Of a stretch of DNA of 64,000 bases, positions 1 through 7,757 are shown piece by piece. Below the pieces are notes generated by a model. It ran no database searches, was not told the origin of the DNA, and saw only the letters and a program-made list of their open reading frames with translations. A program made the translations under genes and the position numbers. The number at the start of each line of letters is the position of its first letter. The first letter of the stretch is position 1. The DNA is taken from the NCBI GenBank assembly GCA_003001795.1, contig PVNI01000002.1, positions 62,001 to 126,000 on the forward strand, given 5' to 3'. This stretch comes from Actinomadura viridilutea (lineage in GTDB: Bacteria > Actinomycetota > Actinomycetes > Streptosporangiales > Streptosporangiaceae).

Positions 1-2
1 GG

Positions 3-482
3 GACGTGCTGCGCCGCGCGGCCGCCGAGGGCCACGAGATCGGCAACCACACGCAGCACCATCGGGACCTCACTCGCCTGCCCGCCCTGCAGGTCAACAC
101 CGAGGTGCAGCGCACGCAGCAGGTCGTCCGCGACGCCGTGGGGCGGGCGCCGACGCTGCTGCGGCCCCCGTACGGCGCCACGGACGGCACGGTGGGGCAG
201 ATCGCCGGTTCCTTCGGGCTGGTGCAGGCGCTGTGGAACGCCGACGTCCACGACGACACCGGCGGGGACGCGCGGGCGATCGCGGACCGGACCGTGTCGA
301 TGGCCCGTCCGGGCGCCGTGCTGCTCCTGCACGACGTGCGCCGCCCCACGGTGGACGCCGTCCCGCGCGTCCTGGACCGTCTGTCCCGGCAGGGCTACAC
401 GTTCGTGACCGTCTCCGAGCTCCTGGCCGGGGCGCGCGTGCCCGCGGGCGGGGTGTTCCAAGGGCTGTCCAACGGGCGCTGA
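3..482 (+). CDS. Polysaccharide deacetylase (NodB homology), C-terminal part
   Basis: The reading frame is open to the left window edge, so the gene is 5'-truncated; a GTG at 6 is not a credible start because the frame continues upstream of it. The roughly 160 visible residues show the NodB-fold metal and catalytic motifs in order: GNHTQHH (the H(S/T)xxH metal motif), RPPYG (motif 3), a W-containing NADVHDD stretch (motif 4) and LLLHD (motif 5). The family is zinc-dependent carbohydrate esterase 4, which removes N-acetyl groups from chitin-, peptidoglycan- or xylan-type polymers, usually outside the membrane. The signal peptide and the first Asp motif would lie upstream and cannot be checked. 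It converges on the neighbouring phosphatase with 13 bp between stop codons. Substrate unknown. Confidence 0.85.
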   Translation, partial: DVLRRAAAEGHEIGNHTQHHRDLTRLPALQVNTEVQRTQQVVRDAVGRAPTLLRPPYGATDGTVGQIAGSFGLVQALWNADVHDDTGGDARAIADRTVSMARPGAVLLLHDVRRPTVDAVPRVLDRLSRQGYTFVTVSELLAGARVPAGGVFQGLSNGR

Positions 483-495
483 GCGGCCCGCCGGA

Positions 496-1428
496 TCACA
501 CGGTGATCATGTCGAGGCGGCGGAGGATGACGCCCTCCCGCAGCGCCCAGGGGCAGATCTCCAGCTCCGGCAGGCCGAACAGGTCCATGGCGGCGTCGGC
601 GACGACCGCGCCGGCGGGGAGCTGCGGCGCGCGGCGCGCGGACACGCCGGGCAGCCGGGTGCGCTCCTCGGCGGTCATGCGGGCCAGCTTCTCGGCCCAT
701 TCGACCAGTTCCTGGTGGCGCAGCACCCGCTTGACGTAGGGGCCCTCGGACGTGGGCGCGGCCCCGGTGATGCGCGCCAGCTGCTTGAACGTCTTGGAGG
801 TGGCCACGGCGTGGTCCGGCGGTCCGAACCGCGCCACCTCTCCCACGCGGCGGGCGATCTCGGCGCGGACGTGGCGGCGCAGCGCCCGCAGCTCGTCGGG
901 CGGCGGCGGGTCGGCGGACAGGCGGTCGCGGGTCAGCCGCCCGGCGCCCAGCGGCAGCGAGATCGCCACGTCGGGGTCCTCGTCGATGCCGGCCGCGATC
1001 TCCAGCGAGCCGCCGCCGATGTCGACCACCAGCAGGCGGCCGGAGGACCAGCCGAACCAGCGCCGCACCGCAAGGAACGTCAGCCGCGCCTCGTCCGCGC
1101 CGGACAGCGCGCGGACGTCCACGCCGGTCCGCTCGCGGATCCGGGCGAGCACCTCCTCCCCGTTGGCGGCGTCGCGCACGGCGGACGTGGCGAAGGCGAC
1201 CAGGTCCTCCACGCCCTTGTCCTCGGCGATCCGGATCGCCTCGTCGACGAACTGCCGCAGCAGGCGCTCGCCCTTGTCCGACAGCCGGTCGTCCTCCAGG
1301 TGGGCGGCGAGCTGCAGTTCCTCCTTGTGGGAGAAGGCGGGCAGGGGACGCGCCCCCTGGTGGGCGTCGACCACCAGGAGGTGCACCGTGTTCGACCCCA
1401 CGTCCAATACGCCTAGTCGCATGGCCAT
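496..1428 (-). CDS. Ppx/GppA-family phosphatase
   Basis: The product is about 310 residues of the actin-like ASKHA fold. The N-terminal [12 protein letters not shown] is the phosphate-1 loop and [14 protein letters not shown] near residue 133 is the phosphate-2 loop of exopolyphosphatase/pppGpp phosphohydrolase enzymes. Members hydrolyse terminal phosphates of polyphosphate or pppGpp in the cytoplasm. The length matches the short single-module actinobacterial Ppx type that lacks the HD domain. Two in-frame ATGs (1428 and 1422) are possible; the family sequence begins at either. The frame stays open far upstream, but that extension is low-complexity and opposes a plus-strand gene, so it was not included. 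Polyphosphate versus pppGpp specificity cannot be decided here. Confidence 0.88.
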   Translation of the reverse strand: MAMRLGVLDVGSNTVHLLVVDAHQGARPLPAFSHKEELQLAAHLEDDRLSDKGERLLRQFVDEAIRIAEDKGVEDLVAFATSAVRDAANGEEVLARIRERTGVDVRALSGADEARLTFLAVRRWFGWSSGRLLVVDIGGGSLEIAAGIDEDPDVAISLPLGAGRLTRDRLSADPPPPDELRALRRHVRAEIARRVGEVARFGPPDHAVATSKTFKQLARITGAAPTSEGPYVKRVLRHQELVEWAEKLARMTAEERTRLPGVSARRAPQLPAGAVVADAAMDLFGLPELEICPWALREGVILRRLDMITV

Positions 1429-1522
1429 GACGCTATCGGACCGCCCCGTCGTGTGATCGCGGGGATCGGACGTCGCCGCCGTGGCACCGCCGGGCGGCGC
1501 GCCGTCGACTACCGTGACCGGT

Positions 1523-1969
1523 GTGAGCGAGGAAGGCGGTGCGCAGCGGCGCTGGCGGGTGCCTCCGGCGCACGCGGCGGTCAAGGCGGCGGCCGCCGCC
1601 GTGCTGGCGGCCATGGCCGCCGTGTCGGCCGAGGACCGGCAGTTCCTGCTGCTGGCGGGGATCGCCGCGGTGGGACTGGCAGCGCTGGCGCTGCGCGACG
1701 TCCTGGCGCCGGTGCGCGTCGCGGCCGACGCCGACGGCGTCACCGTGGTGCGCGGGTACGCCGGGCGACGCCGCCTGGCCTGGTCCGACGTGACCGCCGT
1801 CCGGGTGGACGAGCGGCGGCGGCTGCTGACGCACACCCGGCTGCTGGAGATCGAGACCGCCGACGACCTGTTCCTGTTCAGCTTCTTCGACCTCGGAGCC
1901 GACGTGCGCGACGTGGCGGCCGAGCTGGAACGGCTCCGCGGCCGCACCGCATCCCGCAACGATGGTTAG
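1523..1969 (+). CDS. Membrane-anchored PH-domain protein
   Basis: The product is about 148 residues from a GTG start. Two adjacent hydrophobic stretches near the N-terminus ([17 protein letters not shown] and [17 protein letters not shown]) look like a membrane hairpin. They are followed by a beta-rich module ([31 protein letters not shown]) typical of bacterial PH-like domains of small actinobacterial membrane proteins. An upstream in-frame ATG at 1481 is possible, but it would add a Pro/Gly-rich extension and crowd the divergent phosphatase promoter. The role is unknown; these proteins are often annotated only by the domain. The stop codon overlaps a putative iron box that serves the next gene. 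Confidence 0.7.
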   Translation: MSEEGGAQRRWRVPPAHAAVKAAAAAVLAAMAAVSAEDRQFLLLAGIAAVGLAALALRDVLAPVRVAADADGVTVVRGYAGRRRLAWSDVTAVRVDERRRLLTHTRLLEIETADDLFLFSFFDLGADVRDVAAELERLRGRTASRNDG

Positions 1970-1979
1970 GCTTACCTAA
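1961..1979. promoter_or_regulatory. Putative iron box (DmdR/IdeR-type operator)
   Basis: The 19-mer GATGGTTAGGCTTACCTAA matches the actinobacterial DtxR/IdeR/DmdR consensus TTAGGTTAGGCTAACCTAA at 15 of 19 positions, including the complete TTAGGC..ACCTAA core. It lies 43 bp upstream of the DedA start codon, so it could repress that gene under iron-replete conditions. It also overlaps the stop codon of the PH-domain gene. No regulator gene is in this window. Confidence 0.6.
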
Positions 1980-2021
1980 GAACGGCTCGGTACACGGCGA
2001 CGAGCGAGAGGCCGGGACGCG

Positions 2022-2561
2022 ATGCGGGACTCCTTCCTGGGCATGCCGCTGTGGGCGGCGGTCGTCGCCTCCGTGCTGATCATCTTCGCGCGCGGCCAGG
2101 CGTACTACTGGATCGGCCGCGGGGTGGGTCCGCGGGTCTACGCGTCGCGTGCGGGGCGGCGCATCGGCGAACGGCGGCTGCGCCGCGTCGAGCGGCTGGT
2201 CGCCCGGCGCGGAGCGGTGGCGGTGTTCGCGGCGCACTGGGTCGCGGGGCTCCGGCACGCCATCCCCGTCTGCGCGGGCGTGACCCGCATGCCGATCCCC
2301 CGCTACCTGCTGGCCTCGGCGCTGGGGTCGCTGCTGTGGACGCCGCCGTGGGTGGTCGGCGGGTACGCGGTCGTCTGGGGCTGGCTGAAGTTCTTCGGGC
2401 GCTCGCCGCTGGCGGTGGCGGGGCTGGTGGCCGCGGTCGCCGTCGTCGTGGGCGTGTGGGCGGCAGTCCGGCGGCGCCGCCGCGGCTCCGGCGCGGACGG
2501 CGGTGCGAACGCGGACGCGGACGCCGGTCAGAGCGGCAGTTCGTCGTCCGCCGTGGGATAG
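2022..2561 (+). CDS. DedA-family (VTT domain) membrane protein
   Basis: The product is 179 residues. A central AAHWVAGLRHAIPVCAGVTRMPIPRYLLASALGSLLW segment is the conserved VTT/DedA core (positively charged G-x-R in a re-entrant helix), followed by hydrophobic helices and a charged, Gly/Ala/Asp-rich C-terminal tail. DedA/Tvp38 proteins are inner-membrane lipid scramblase or flippase candidates linked to undecaprenyl phosphate or phosphatidylethanolamine recycling. The N-terminus is short for the family (usually about 200-220 residues), but ATG 2022 is preceded by a GAGAG-type ribosome site. The last 34 bp overlap the 3' end of the opposing ribokinase gene. The iron box upstream suggests iron-linked expression. 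Confidence 0.75.
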   Translation: MRDSFLGMPLWAAVVASVLIIFARGQAYYWIGRGVGPRVYASRAGRRIGERRLRRVERLVARRGAVAVFAAHWVAGLRHAIPVCAGVTRMPIPRYLLASALGSLLWTPPWVVGGYAVVWGWLKFFGRSPLAVAGLVAAVAVVVGVWAAVRRRRRGSGADGGANADADAGQSGSSSSAVG

Positions 2562-3454
2562 GAGCTTTGGGCGCCCGATTCCCGCACGGCCGCCGCCCCT
2601 ACCCGGGTCGCGTAACGGACGGCGTCCTTCAGGGGGTCGCCGTGGGCAAGGCGCAGGCACAGCGCGGCGGTGAAGGCGTCCCCCGCTCCTGTGGTGTCCA
2701 CGACCTCCACCTTGGGGGCGGCGACGGCGATGGTGCCCGACGCGTCCGCCGCCAAGGCGCCGTCCCCGCCGAGTGTGACGACCACCGAACGGGGGCCGCG
2801 TTCCAGGAGCGCCTCGGCCACCGCGGACGGCGTCCGGCGTTCGGCTTCGGCGCCGGTCCGGCCCTCCCGTCCCAGCAGGAACGCCGCCTCGTGCTCGTTC
2901 ACCACCAGCGGGTCGCACAGGGCCAGCAGTTCGCCGGGCACGGGGGCGGGCGGCGACAGGTTGAGCACGACGCGCGCCCCGGCGTCGCAGGCCGCCCGGG
3001 CCGCGGCCAGCACGGTCGGTACGGGCACCTCGAGCTGGAACGACACGACGGCCGCCGAGGCGATCATCTCGCGGGCGCGGGCGACGTCGTCCGGGGTGAG
3101 GCGGGCGTTGGCGCCGGGCGACACGATGATGCTGTTGTCGCCGTCCGGCCCGACGGTGATGAGCGCGACGCCGGACGGCCCCTCCGTGACCAGCAGGTGC
3201 CCCAGGTCCACTCCGGCCTCGGCGAGCGCGTCCCGCAGGAGCCCGCCGTGCCCGTCGCCGCCGATCCGGGCCAGGATGCCGACCCGTCCGCCGAGGCGGG
3301 CGGCCGCCACGGCCTGGTTGGCGCCCTTGCCGCCCGGATAGGTGGCCAGGTCGGAGCCGAGCACGGTCTCGCCGGGCGCCGGCCGCCGTTCGACGCCGAC
3401 GACCAGGTCCGCGTTGACCGACCCCACCACGACGACGTCGAACTTCTTCGGCAC
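2528..3454 (-). CDS. rbsK: Ribokinase (PfkB family)
   Basis: The product is 308 residues from a GTG start with a GAGGAGGG ribosome site. PfkB signatures are present: N-terminal VVVGSVNADLVVGV, GGKGANQA near residue 42 (substrate glycine pair), NEHEA, and DTTGAGDAFTAAL near residue 254 (anion hole and catalytic Asp). Ribokinase phosphorylates D-ribose at C5 with ATP in the cytoplasm. The NADLV and GGKGANQAVAAARLGG patterns are ribokinase-like rather than fructokinase-like. No ribose transporter lies next to it, so it looks like a stand-alone salvage enzyme. Its 3' end overlaps dedA convergently by 34 bp. Confidence 0.88.
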   Translation of the reverse strand: MPKKFDVVVVGSVNADLVVGVERRPAPGETVLGSDLATYPGGKGANQAVAAARLGGRVGILARIGGDGHGGLLRDALAEAGVDLGHLLVTEGPSGVALITVGPDGDNSIIVSPGANARLTPDDVARAREMIASAAVVSFQLEVPVPTVLAAARAACDAGARVVLNLSPPAPVPGELLALCDPLVVNEHEAAFLLGREGRTGAEAERRTPSAVAEALLERGPRSVVVTLGGDGALAADASGTIAVAAPKVEVVDTTGAGDAFTAALCLRLAHGDPLKDAVRYATRVGAAAVRESGAQSSYPTADDELPL

Positions 3455-3510
3455 CCGTCCCTCCTCGCGACCGCGCCGCACACCGGTGGGGTCAAGCTTG
3501 CCACCGTTTG

Positions 3511-3762
3511 TCACGCCTCGGGGTCGCAAGGCCGCAGGGCCGCCAGGTCGACGACCTCGGCCAGTTCCTCGACGGTCGCGTAGTAGCCGCGGCCAACGCA
3601 GGCGCCGCCGTCGGTGACCAGGAACGCGCCTTGTACTTCGGCGGGGATCCCGACGGCGTCCGCCCATACCCGGTGGGCGCCGTTCAGCCGGACGGCGGCG
3701 ACACGCAACCCGCCGGGTCCCACCCAGCAGGCGCGTTCGACGTGCCCCCGATCCGCCCCCAT
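3511..3762 (-). CDS. Small hypothetical protein
   Basis: An 83-residue open frame with actinobacterial codon use lies between the aldo/keto reductase and ribokinase genes, on the same strand as both. The sequence (ACWVGPGGLRVAAVRLNGAHRVWADAVGIPAEVQGAFLVTDGG) looks like a small mixed alpha/beta protein with no signal peptide, membrane segment or recognised motif. The 56-bp gap to the ribokinase start would allow co-transcription. I do not recognise the family; it could be a small actinobacterial orphan or a chance frame. Confidence 0.4.
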   Translation of the reverse strand: MGADRGHVERACWVGPGGLRVAAVRLNGAHRVWADAVGIPAEVQGAFLVTDGGACVGRGYYATVEELAEVVDLAALRPCDPEA

Positions 3763-3872
3763 GCGCCAACATTACGTTCTGCGCTTATTCGACTACACGT
3801 CGGGGTCGTCGGGTGCGCGAATACGCCGTGCCCGCCGACTGGTGCGGTCGGCGGGCACGGCGGTGATGGGTC

Positions 3873-4706
3873 TCAGCCCATCGCGTCGAACGTGGCGGGG
3901 TCCGGGCCGAAACGGGTGCCCTTGTCGAGGGCGGCGATCGCGGCCTTGTCCTCGTCGGTCAGCTCGAAGCCGAACACGTCGAAGTTCTCGGCGATGCGCG
4001 ACGGGGTCACCGACTTGGGGATGACCACGTTGCCCAGCTCCAGGTGCCAGCGCAGCACCAGCTGCGCGGGGGTCTTGCCGTGCTCGGCCGCCAGGCGGCC
4101 GAGCTCCGGGTCGTCCAGCAGGCCCTTGCCCTGGCCGAGCGGGCTCCACGCCTCGGTGAGGATGCCGTGCTCGGCGTGGAAGGCGCGCATCTCCTCCTGC
4201 TGGAGGTACGGGTGCAGCTCGATCTGGTTGAGGACGGGCACCACCTCGGTCTCGTCCATCAGCCGGGTGAGCGTCTCCACCGTGAAGTTGGACACGCCGA
4301 TGGCGCGGACGCGGCCGTCCTTGTACAGCTTCTCGAACGCCCGCCAGGTGTCGAGGTACCGGTCGCGAGCGGGCATCGGCCAGTGGATGAGGTACAGGTC
4401 CAGGTACTCCAGGCCGAGCCGCTCCATGCTGGCGTCGAAGGCGCGCAGCGTCGAGTCGTACCCCTGCTCGGAGTTCCACAGCTTGGTGGTGACGAACACC
4501 TCCTCGCGCGGGACGCCCGAGGCGCGCAGGGCGCGGCCCGTGCCCTCCTCGTTGCCGTAGATCGCCGCGGTGTCGACGCTGCGGTAGCCGGTGTCCAGGG
4601 CGATCTTCACCACCCGCTCGGCCTCGGCGTCGGGGACCCGCCACACGCCGTAGCCGAGCTGCGGCATGGTGACGCCGTTGTTGAACGTGACGTTGGGAAC
4701 GGTCAC
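3873..4706 (-). CDS. Aldo/keto reductase (2,5-diketo-D-gluconate reductase-like)
   Basis: The product is 277 residues, the usual AKR length. The catalytic tetrad is visible: Asp and Tyr in DTAAIYGNE (about residues 45 and 50), Lys in TTKLWN (about 74) and His in LIHWPMP (about 107). The NADPH pocket appears as IPKSVTPSRIAENFDVF near the C-terminus. The opening MTVPNVTFNNGVTMPQLGYGVWRV is typical of AKR5-type enzymes that reduce small carbonyls and keto sugars. It begins with ATG about 80 bp from a strong hairpin and appears to be transcribed alone. The physiological substrate cannot be told; the sugar modules nearby are only suggestive. Confidence 0.85.
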   Translation of the reverse strand: MTVPNVTFNNGVTMPQLGYGVWRVPDAEAERVVKIALDTGYRSVDTAAIYGNEEGTGRALRASGVPREEVFVTTKLWNSEQGYDSTLRAFDASMERLGLEYLDLYLIHWPMPARDRYLDTWRAFEKLYKDGRVRAIGVSNFTVETLTRLMDETEVVPVLNQIELHPYLQQEEMRAFHAEHGILTEAWSPLGQGKGLLDDPELGRLAAEHGKTPAQLVLRWHLELGNVVIPKSVTPSRIAENFDVFGFELTDEDKAAIAALDKGTRFGPDPATFDAMG

Positions 4707-4783
4707 GAAACCCCCTGCGTGAAAACCTCGTGTTGATCACATACCGGCATATCAGATCTCCCGCCGCGGCCGGGAATCCGGGT

Positions 4784-4809
4784 CCCGGCCGCGGGGGCCC
4801 GCGGCCGGG
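4784..4809 (-). terminator. Hairpin terminator after the DeoR gene
   Basis: CCCGGCCGCGGG and CCCGCGGCCGGG form a perfect 12-bp inverted repeat with only GG between the arms. It directly abuts the stop codon of the DeoR regulator on the minus strand, so it should end the module A transcript. There is no T-run, as is common in high-GC actinobacteria. Confidence 0.6.
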
Positions 4810-5643
4810 TCACAGGGGCGCCACGTCGTAGGCGACCTTGTGCTCGTCGAGGTCGCGCAGGGCCTCGGGGGACGCCCCGGCGTCCACGATGACCCGTTCG
4901 AACCGGCTCAGCGGCGCCACCCGGTGCAGCGCCGTGCGGCCCAGCTTGGTGTGGTCGAGCAGCAGCACGTTGCGGGCCGCCGACGCGAGCATCGCCCGCT
5001 TCACCGACACGATGTGCTGCTCCTGGTGGAAGGCGTAGCCCGCCGACACCGCCGAGGTCGACACGAAGCACAGGTCCACGCTGAGCGACTCGATCGCCTC
5101 CACGCAGGACACGCCGAGGAACGAGTCGTGCATGGCGTCGTAGTCGCCGCCCAGCGCCATCAGCCGGATCCCGCGGAACCGCGCCAGCAGGTTCAGCCCC
5201 TCCAGGAAGTTGGTGACCACCGTCAGCGGCGTCACCTCCGACAGCCGCGCCGCCAGCGCCAGCGTGGTGGTGGAGTCGTCCAGCATCACCGCCATGCCCG
5301 GCTCGATCAGCCGCACGGCGTGCGCGGCGATCGCCTCCTTCTCCGCCCGCATCGACTTGCGGCGGAAGGCGACGTTGCTCTCGAACACCCCCGACGGCTG
5401 CGCGGTGACCCCGCCGCGGAACTTGCGGACCACCCCCTGGCGTTCCAGCTCGTCCAGGTCGCGGTGGATCGTCATCAGGCTGACGCCGAACCGCTCGGCC
5501 AGGTCGGCGGCCGACGCCGACCCCTCCGCCAGCACGTGCTCGGCGATCAGCCGCTGCCGTTCCGCCGGCCCCTGCGACCGCCGCCCGGCGGTGTCGCCCC
5601 GGCCCGGCCGCGCGCCGCTCTCCCCTTTCTCCATGGCAACCAT
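4810..5643 (-). CDS. DeoR-family transcriptional regulator of sugar module A
   Basis: The product is 277 residues. An N-terminal DeoR winged helix-turn-helix (PAERQRLIAEHVLAEGSASAADLAERFGVSLMTIHRDLDELERQGVVRKFRGGV, about residues 26-80) is followed by the sugar-phosphate isomerase-like sensor domain (MLDDSTTTLALAARL, VVTNFLEGLNLLARF, SVDLCFVSTSAVS). DeoR proteins usually repress carbohydrate operons and respond to phosphorylated sugars. It is the last gene of the kinase-transporter operon, 18 bp after the second permease. It therefore probably controls that operon and, through autoregulation, itself. DeoR-type regulators are one of the known classes controlling rhamnose genes; the effector here is inferred. 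Confidence 0.85.
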   Translation of the reverse strand: MVAMEKGESGARPGRGDTAGRRSQGPAERQRLIAEHVLAEGSASAADLAERFGVSLMTIHRDLDELERQGVVRKFRGGVTAQPSGVFESNVAFRRKSMRAEKEAIAAHAVRLIEPGMAVMLDDSTTTLALAARLSEVTPLTVVTNFLEGLNLLARFRGIRLMALGGDYDAMHDSFLGVSCVEAIESLSVDLCFVSTSAVSAGYAFHQEQHIVSVKRAMLASAARNVLLLDHTKLGRTALHRVAPLSRFERVIVDAGASPEALRDLDEHKVAYDVAPL

Positions 5644-5661
5644 CCTCGCGTCTGCGGCGGC

Positions 5662-6771
5662 CTATGCGCGCCCCGCCGTGCGCCCCGCCGGCCCGCGTCG
5701 CCGCCGTCGGCGGCGCCCGGCCGGCGCGTTCAGCGACGTGGAGGCGACCAGCAGCAGGCCGAGGGCGAGCAGCTGGAAGCGCGCGCCCGCCGATCCCTCG
5801 AAGTACAGCAGGATCCCGGCGTTGAGCCACACCACGAGCAGCGCCGCGAGGACCACGCCGCCGACCCGGCCGGCGCCGCCGGTGATGGCCACCCCGCCGA
5901 GCACCGCGATGGTGATCGCGGGCAGGGCCATGCCGTTGCCGACGGTCCCCGCGTCGGGACGCGCCGAGGCGAACTGGCCGACCGTCACGATCGCCGCCGC
6001 CCCCGACAGCAGCCCGGCCAGCGCGAACGCGCGGAACCGCGTCCCGCTCACCGACACCGCCGCGTACCGCGCCGCGGTCTCGTTCGTGCCGACCGCGTAC
6101 AGGCGGCGTCCGAACGCGGTGCGGTTGAGCAGCAGCCACACCAGCGCGACGCACGGGATCAGGAACGTGAAGAACTGCTCGGGCACCGGCGGCAGCCCGA
6201 ACGGCAGGTCGACCATGCTGGTCAGCTCGTGCAGGTCCTGGATCGGCTTGGTGGAGATCGGCGCGTTGTCGTTGCTGACCAGCGCCAGCGAGCTGTAGGC
6301 GTAGCCGGTGGCCAGCGTGGCGATCAGCGACGGGAAGCCGAGCACGGCCACCAGGAACCCGTTGACCGCGCCGAGCGCCGTCCCGAACGCCAGCGCCGCG
6401 GCCAGGGACGGCCACAGCGGCCACCCCCACTCGCCCACCATGAACCCGAACGCCATGCCGGTCAGGCTCACCATCGCCCCGACCGACAGGTCGATGCCGC
6501 CCCGCCCGGACAGGATGACCAGCGTCTCGGCCAGCGCCAGGACGCACAGCGGCACGAACGACTCCAGGGCCGCCGCCATGTACGCGGCGTCGTAGGGGCC
6601 GAGCAGGTACCCGCCCCTGTCGAGCACCTGCATCCAGGCGACCAGCACGACCAGCAGCAGGCACAGCAGCGCCACCCGGTCGTGCAGCAGCAGCCGGCCC
6701 AGCCGGGCGGGGAGGGAGGGCCGCTTCACGGCCTGCCCGTCGCGGGTCGTCTCTTCCGCCGTCGTCGTCAC
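5662..6771 (-). CDS. Sugar ABC transporter permease (module A, second)
   Basis: The product is 369 residues with 8-10 hydrophobic segments of the BPD_transp_2 (RbsC/RhaP/RhaQ) type. The family signature is present as LAETLVILSGRGGIDLSVGAMVSLTGM, and LFAVGTNE-type features as LYAVGTNETAARYAAVSVSGTRFRAFALAGLLSG. The GTG start overlaps the stop of the preceding permease (GTGA), so translation is coupled. The C-terminus is a polybasic RRRRRRRG tail. It would form the membrane channel as a heterodimer with the upstream permease, energised by the module A ATPase. Specificity is inferred from the rhamnulokinase-like gene in the same operon. Confidence 0.85.
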   Translation of the reverse strand: MTTTAEETTRDGQAVKRPSLPARLGRLLLHDRVALLCLLLVVLVAWMQVLDRGGYLLGPYDAAYMAAALESFVPLCVLALAETLVILSGRGGIDLSVGAMVSLTGMAFGFMVGEWGWPLWPSLAAALAFGTALGAVNGFLVAVLGFPSLIATLATGYAYSSLALVSNDNAPISTKPIQDLHELTSMVDLPFGLPPVPEQFFTFLIPCVALVWLLLNRTAFGRRLYAVGTNETAARYAAVSVSGTRFRAFALAGLLSGAAAIVTVGQFASARPDAGTVGNGMALPAITIAVLGGVAITGGAGRVGGVVLAALLVVWLNAGILLYFEGSAGARFQLLALGLLLVASTSLNAPAGRRRRRRRGPAGRTAGRA

Positions 6772-7757
6772 AGGGACCGCCTCCGGCGCTCGCGCAGCAG
6801 GTCGGATCCGACCGCCACGAGGATGAACACTCCGATGAACAGCGAGGTCAGCTCGTTCGGCCAGCCGAGGAGGGTGACCGCGCTGGTGACGGTGCCGACC
6901 AGCAGCGCGCCCAGCACGGTGCCGAGCACGGTGCCGCGGCCGCCCTGGATGCTCGTGCCGCCGATCACCACGGCGGCGATGACCTGCAGCTCCATGCCGG
7001 TCCCGGCGCTCTGCGCCACCAGCCCGCCGCCGCCGATCACGCAGCAGGCGGCCAGTCCGGCCAGCAGCCCGGTGAGGGCGTAGACGCCGAGGAGCCGGCG
7101 GGTCACGCGGACCCCGGCCAGCCGCGCCGCCTCCGCGTCGCCGCCGATCGCGTACAGGTGCCGTCCGGTCGGGACGTGCCGCATGTACGCCCACATCAGC
7201 GCGGCCAGCGCGACCGCCAGCACCCAGGAGTGCGGCAGCCCGAGGGTGCGGCCCTCCGCGCCGCCGCCGAGCGGGCCGAGGGTGCCGGGCACCCCGGCCA
7301 CCTCCCGCCCGTCGAAGATCTCCAGCGCGACGAACCGGTACAGGTTGAGCGTGCCGAACGTGATGATGATCGGGTGCACGCGCAGGTAGGCCACCAGCGC
7401 CCCGTTGACCAGGCCGAGCAGCGCGCCGATCAGCAGGGCCAGCCCGACCGCGGGCGCGAACGCCAGCCCGCCGTCGCGCAGCTGCCGCGCCACGATCACC
7501 ATGACCACGGCCATGGCGCTGCCGACGGACACGTCGATGCCCGCGGTGACGATGACGGCCGTCATCCCCACCCCGATGATCGTCACGGGGGCCACCGTGG
7601 CGAGGATGTTCTGCAGGTTGGACGCGGTGAAGAAGGTGTCGACCGACAGGCCCAGCGCCGCCCACAGCAGCGCGATCACGCCGATGAGCACCGCCTCCTG
7701 GCCCTCGATCGCCCCCGCCGCGGGTCGCCGCGCCAGGGGCCGCGCGAGCGCGGTCAT
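6768..7757 (-). CDS. Sugar ABC transporter permease (module A, first)
   Basis: The product is 329 residues of the same BPD_transp_2 family. It carries MTAVIVTAGIDVSVGSAMAVVMVI (conserved GGIDLSVG-type motif), a LYAIGGDAEAARLAGVRVTRRLLGVYALTGLLAGLAA cytoplasmic loop and GGTSIQGGRGTVLGTVLGALLVGTV. The ATG start overlaps the ATPase stop codon (ATGA), giving translational coupling on both sides of the gene. A pair of non-identical permeases matches the RhaP/RhaQ arrangement of rhamnose importers, and also LsrC/LsrD of AI-2 importers. The adjacent rhamnulokinase favours rhamnose or a related deoxysugar. Confidence 0.85.
   Translation of the reverse strand: MTALARPLARRPAAGAIEGQEAVLIGVIALLWAALGLSVDTFFTASNLQNILATVAPVTIIGVGMTAVIVTAGIDVSVGSAMAVVMVIVARQLRDGGLAFAPAVGLALLIGALLGLVNGALVAYLRVHPIIITFGTLNLYRFVALEIFDGREVAGVPGTLGPLGGGAEGRTLGLPHSWVLAVALAALMWAYMRHVPTGRHLYAIGGDAEAARLAGVRVTRRLLGVYALTGLLAGLAACCVIGGGGLVAQSAGTGMELQVIAAVVIGGTSIQGGRGTVLGTVLGALLVGTVTSAVTLLGWPNELTSLFIGVFILVAVGSDLLRERRRRSL

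Noticed and set aside
496..1959. Extension of the Ppx/GppA frame to 487 residues
   Set aside because: The upstream part is Ser/Ala/Arg low-complexity sequence antisense to the PH-domain gene; family homology begins at the ATG near 1428.
2051..3583. 510-codon plus-strand frame over dedA and ribokinase
   Set aside because: It is an Arg/Gly/Ala-rich shadow of two well-supported genes, an effect of very high GC content.
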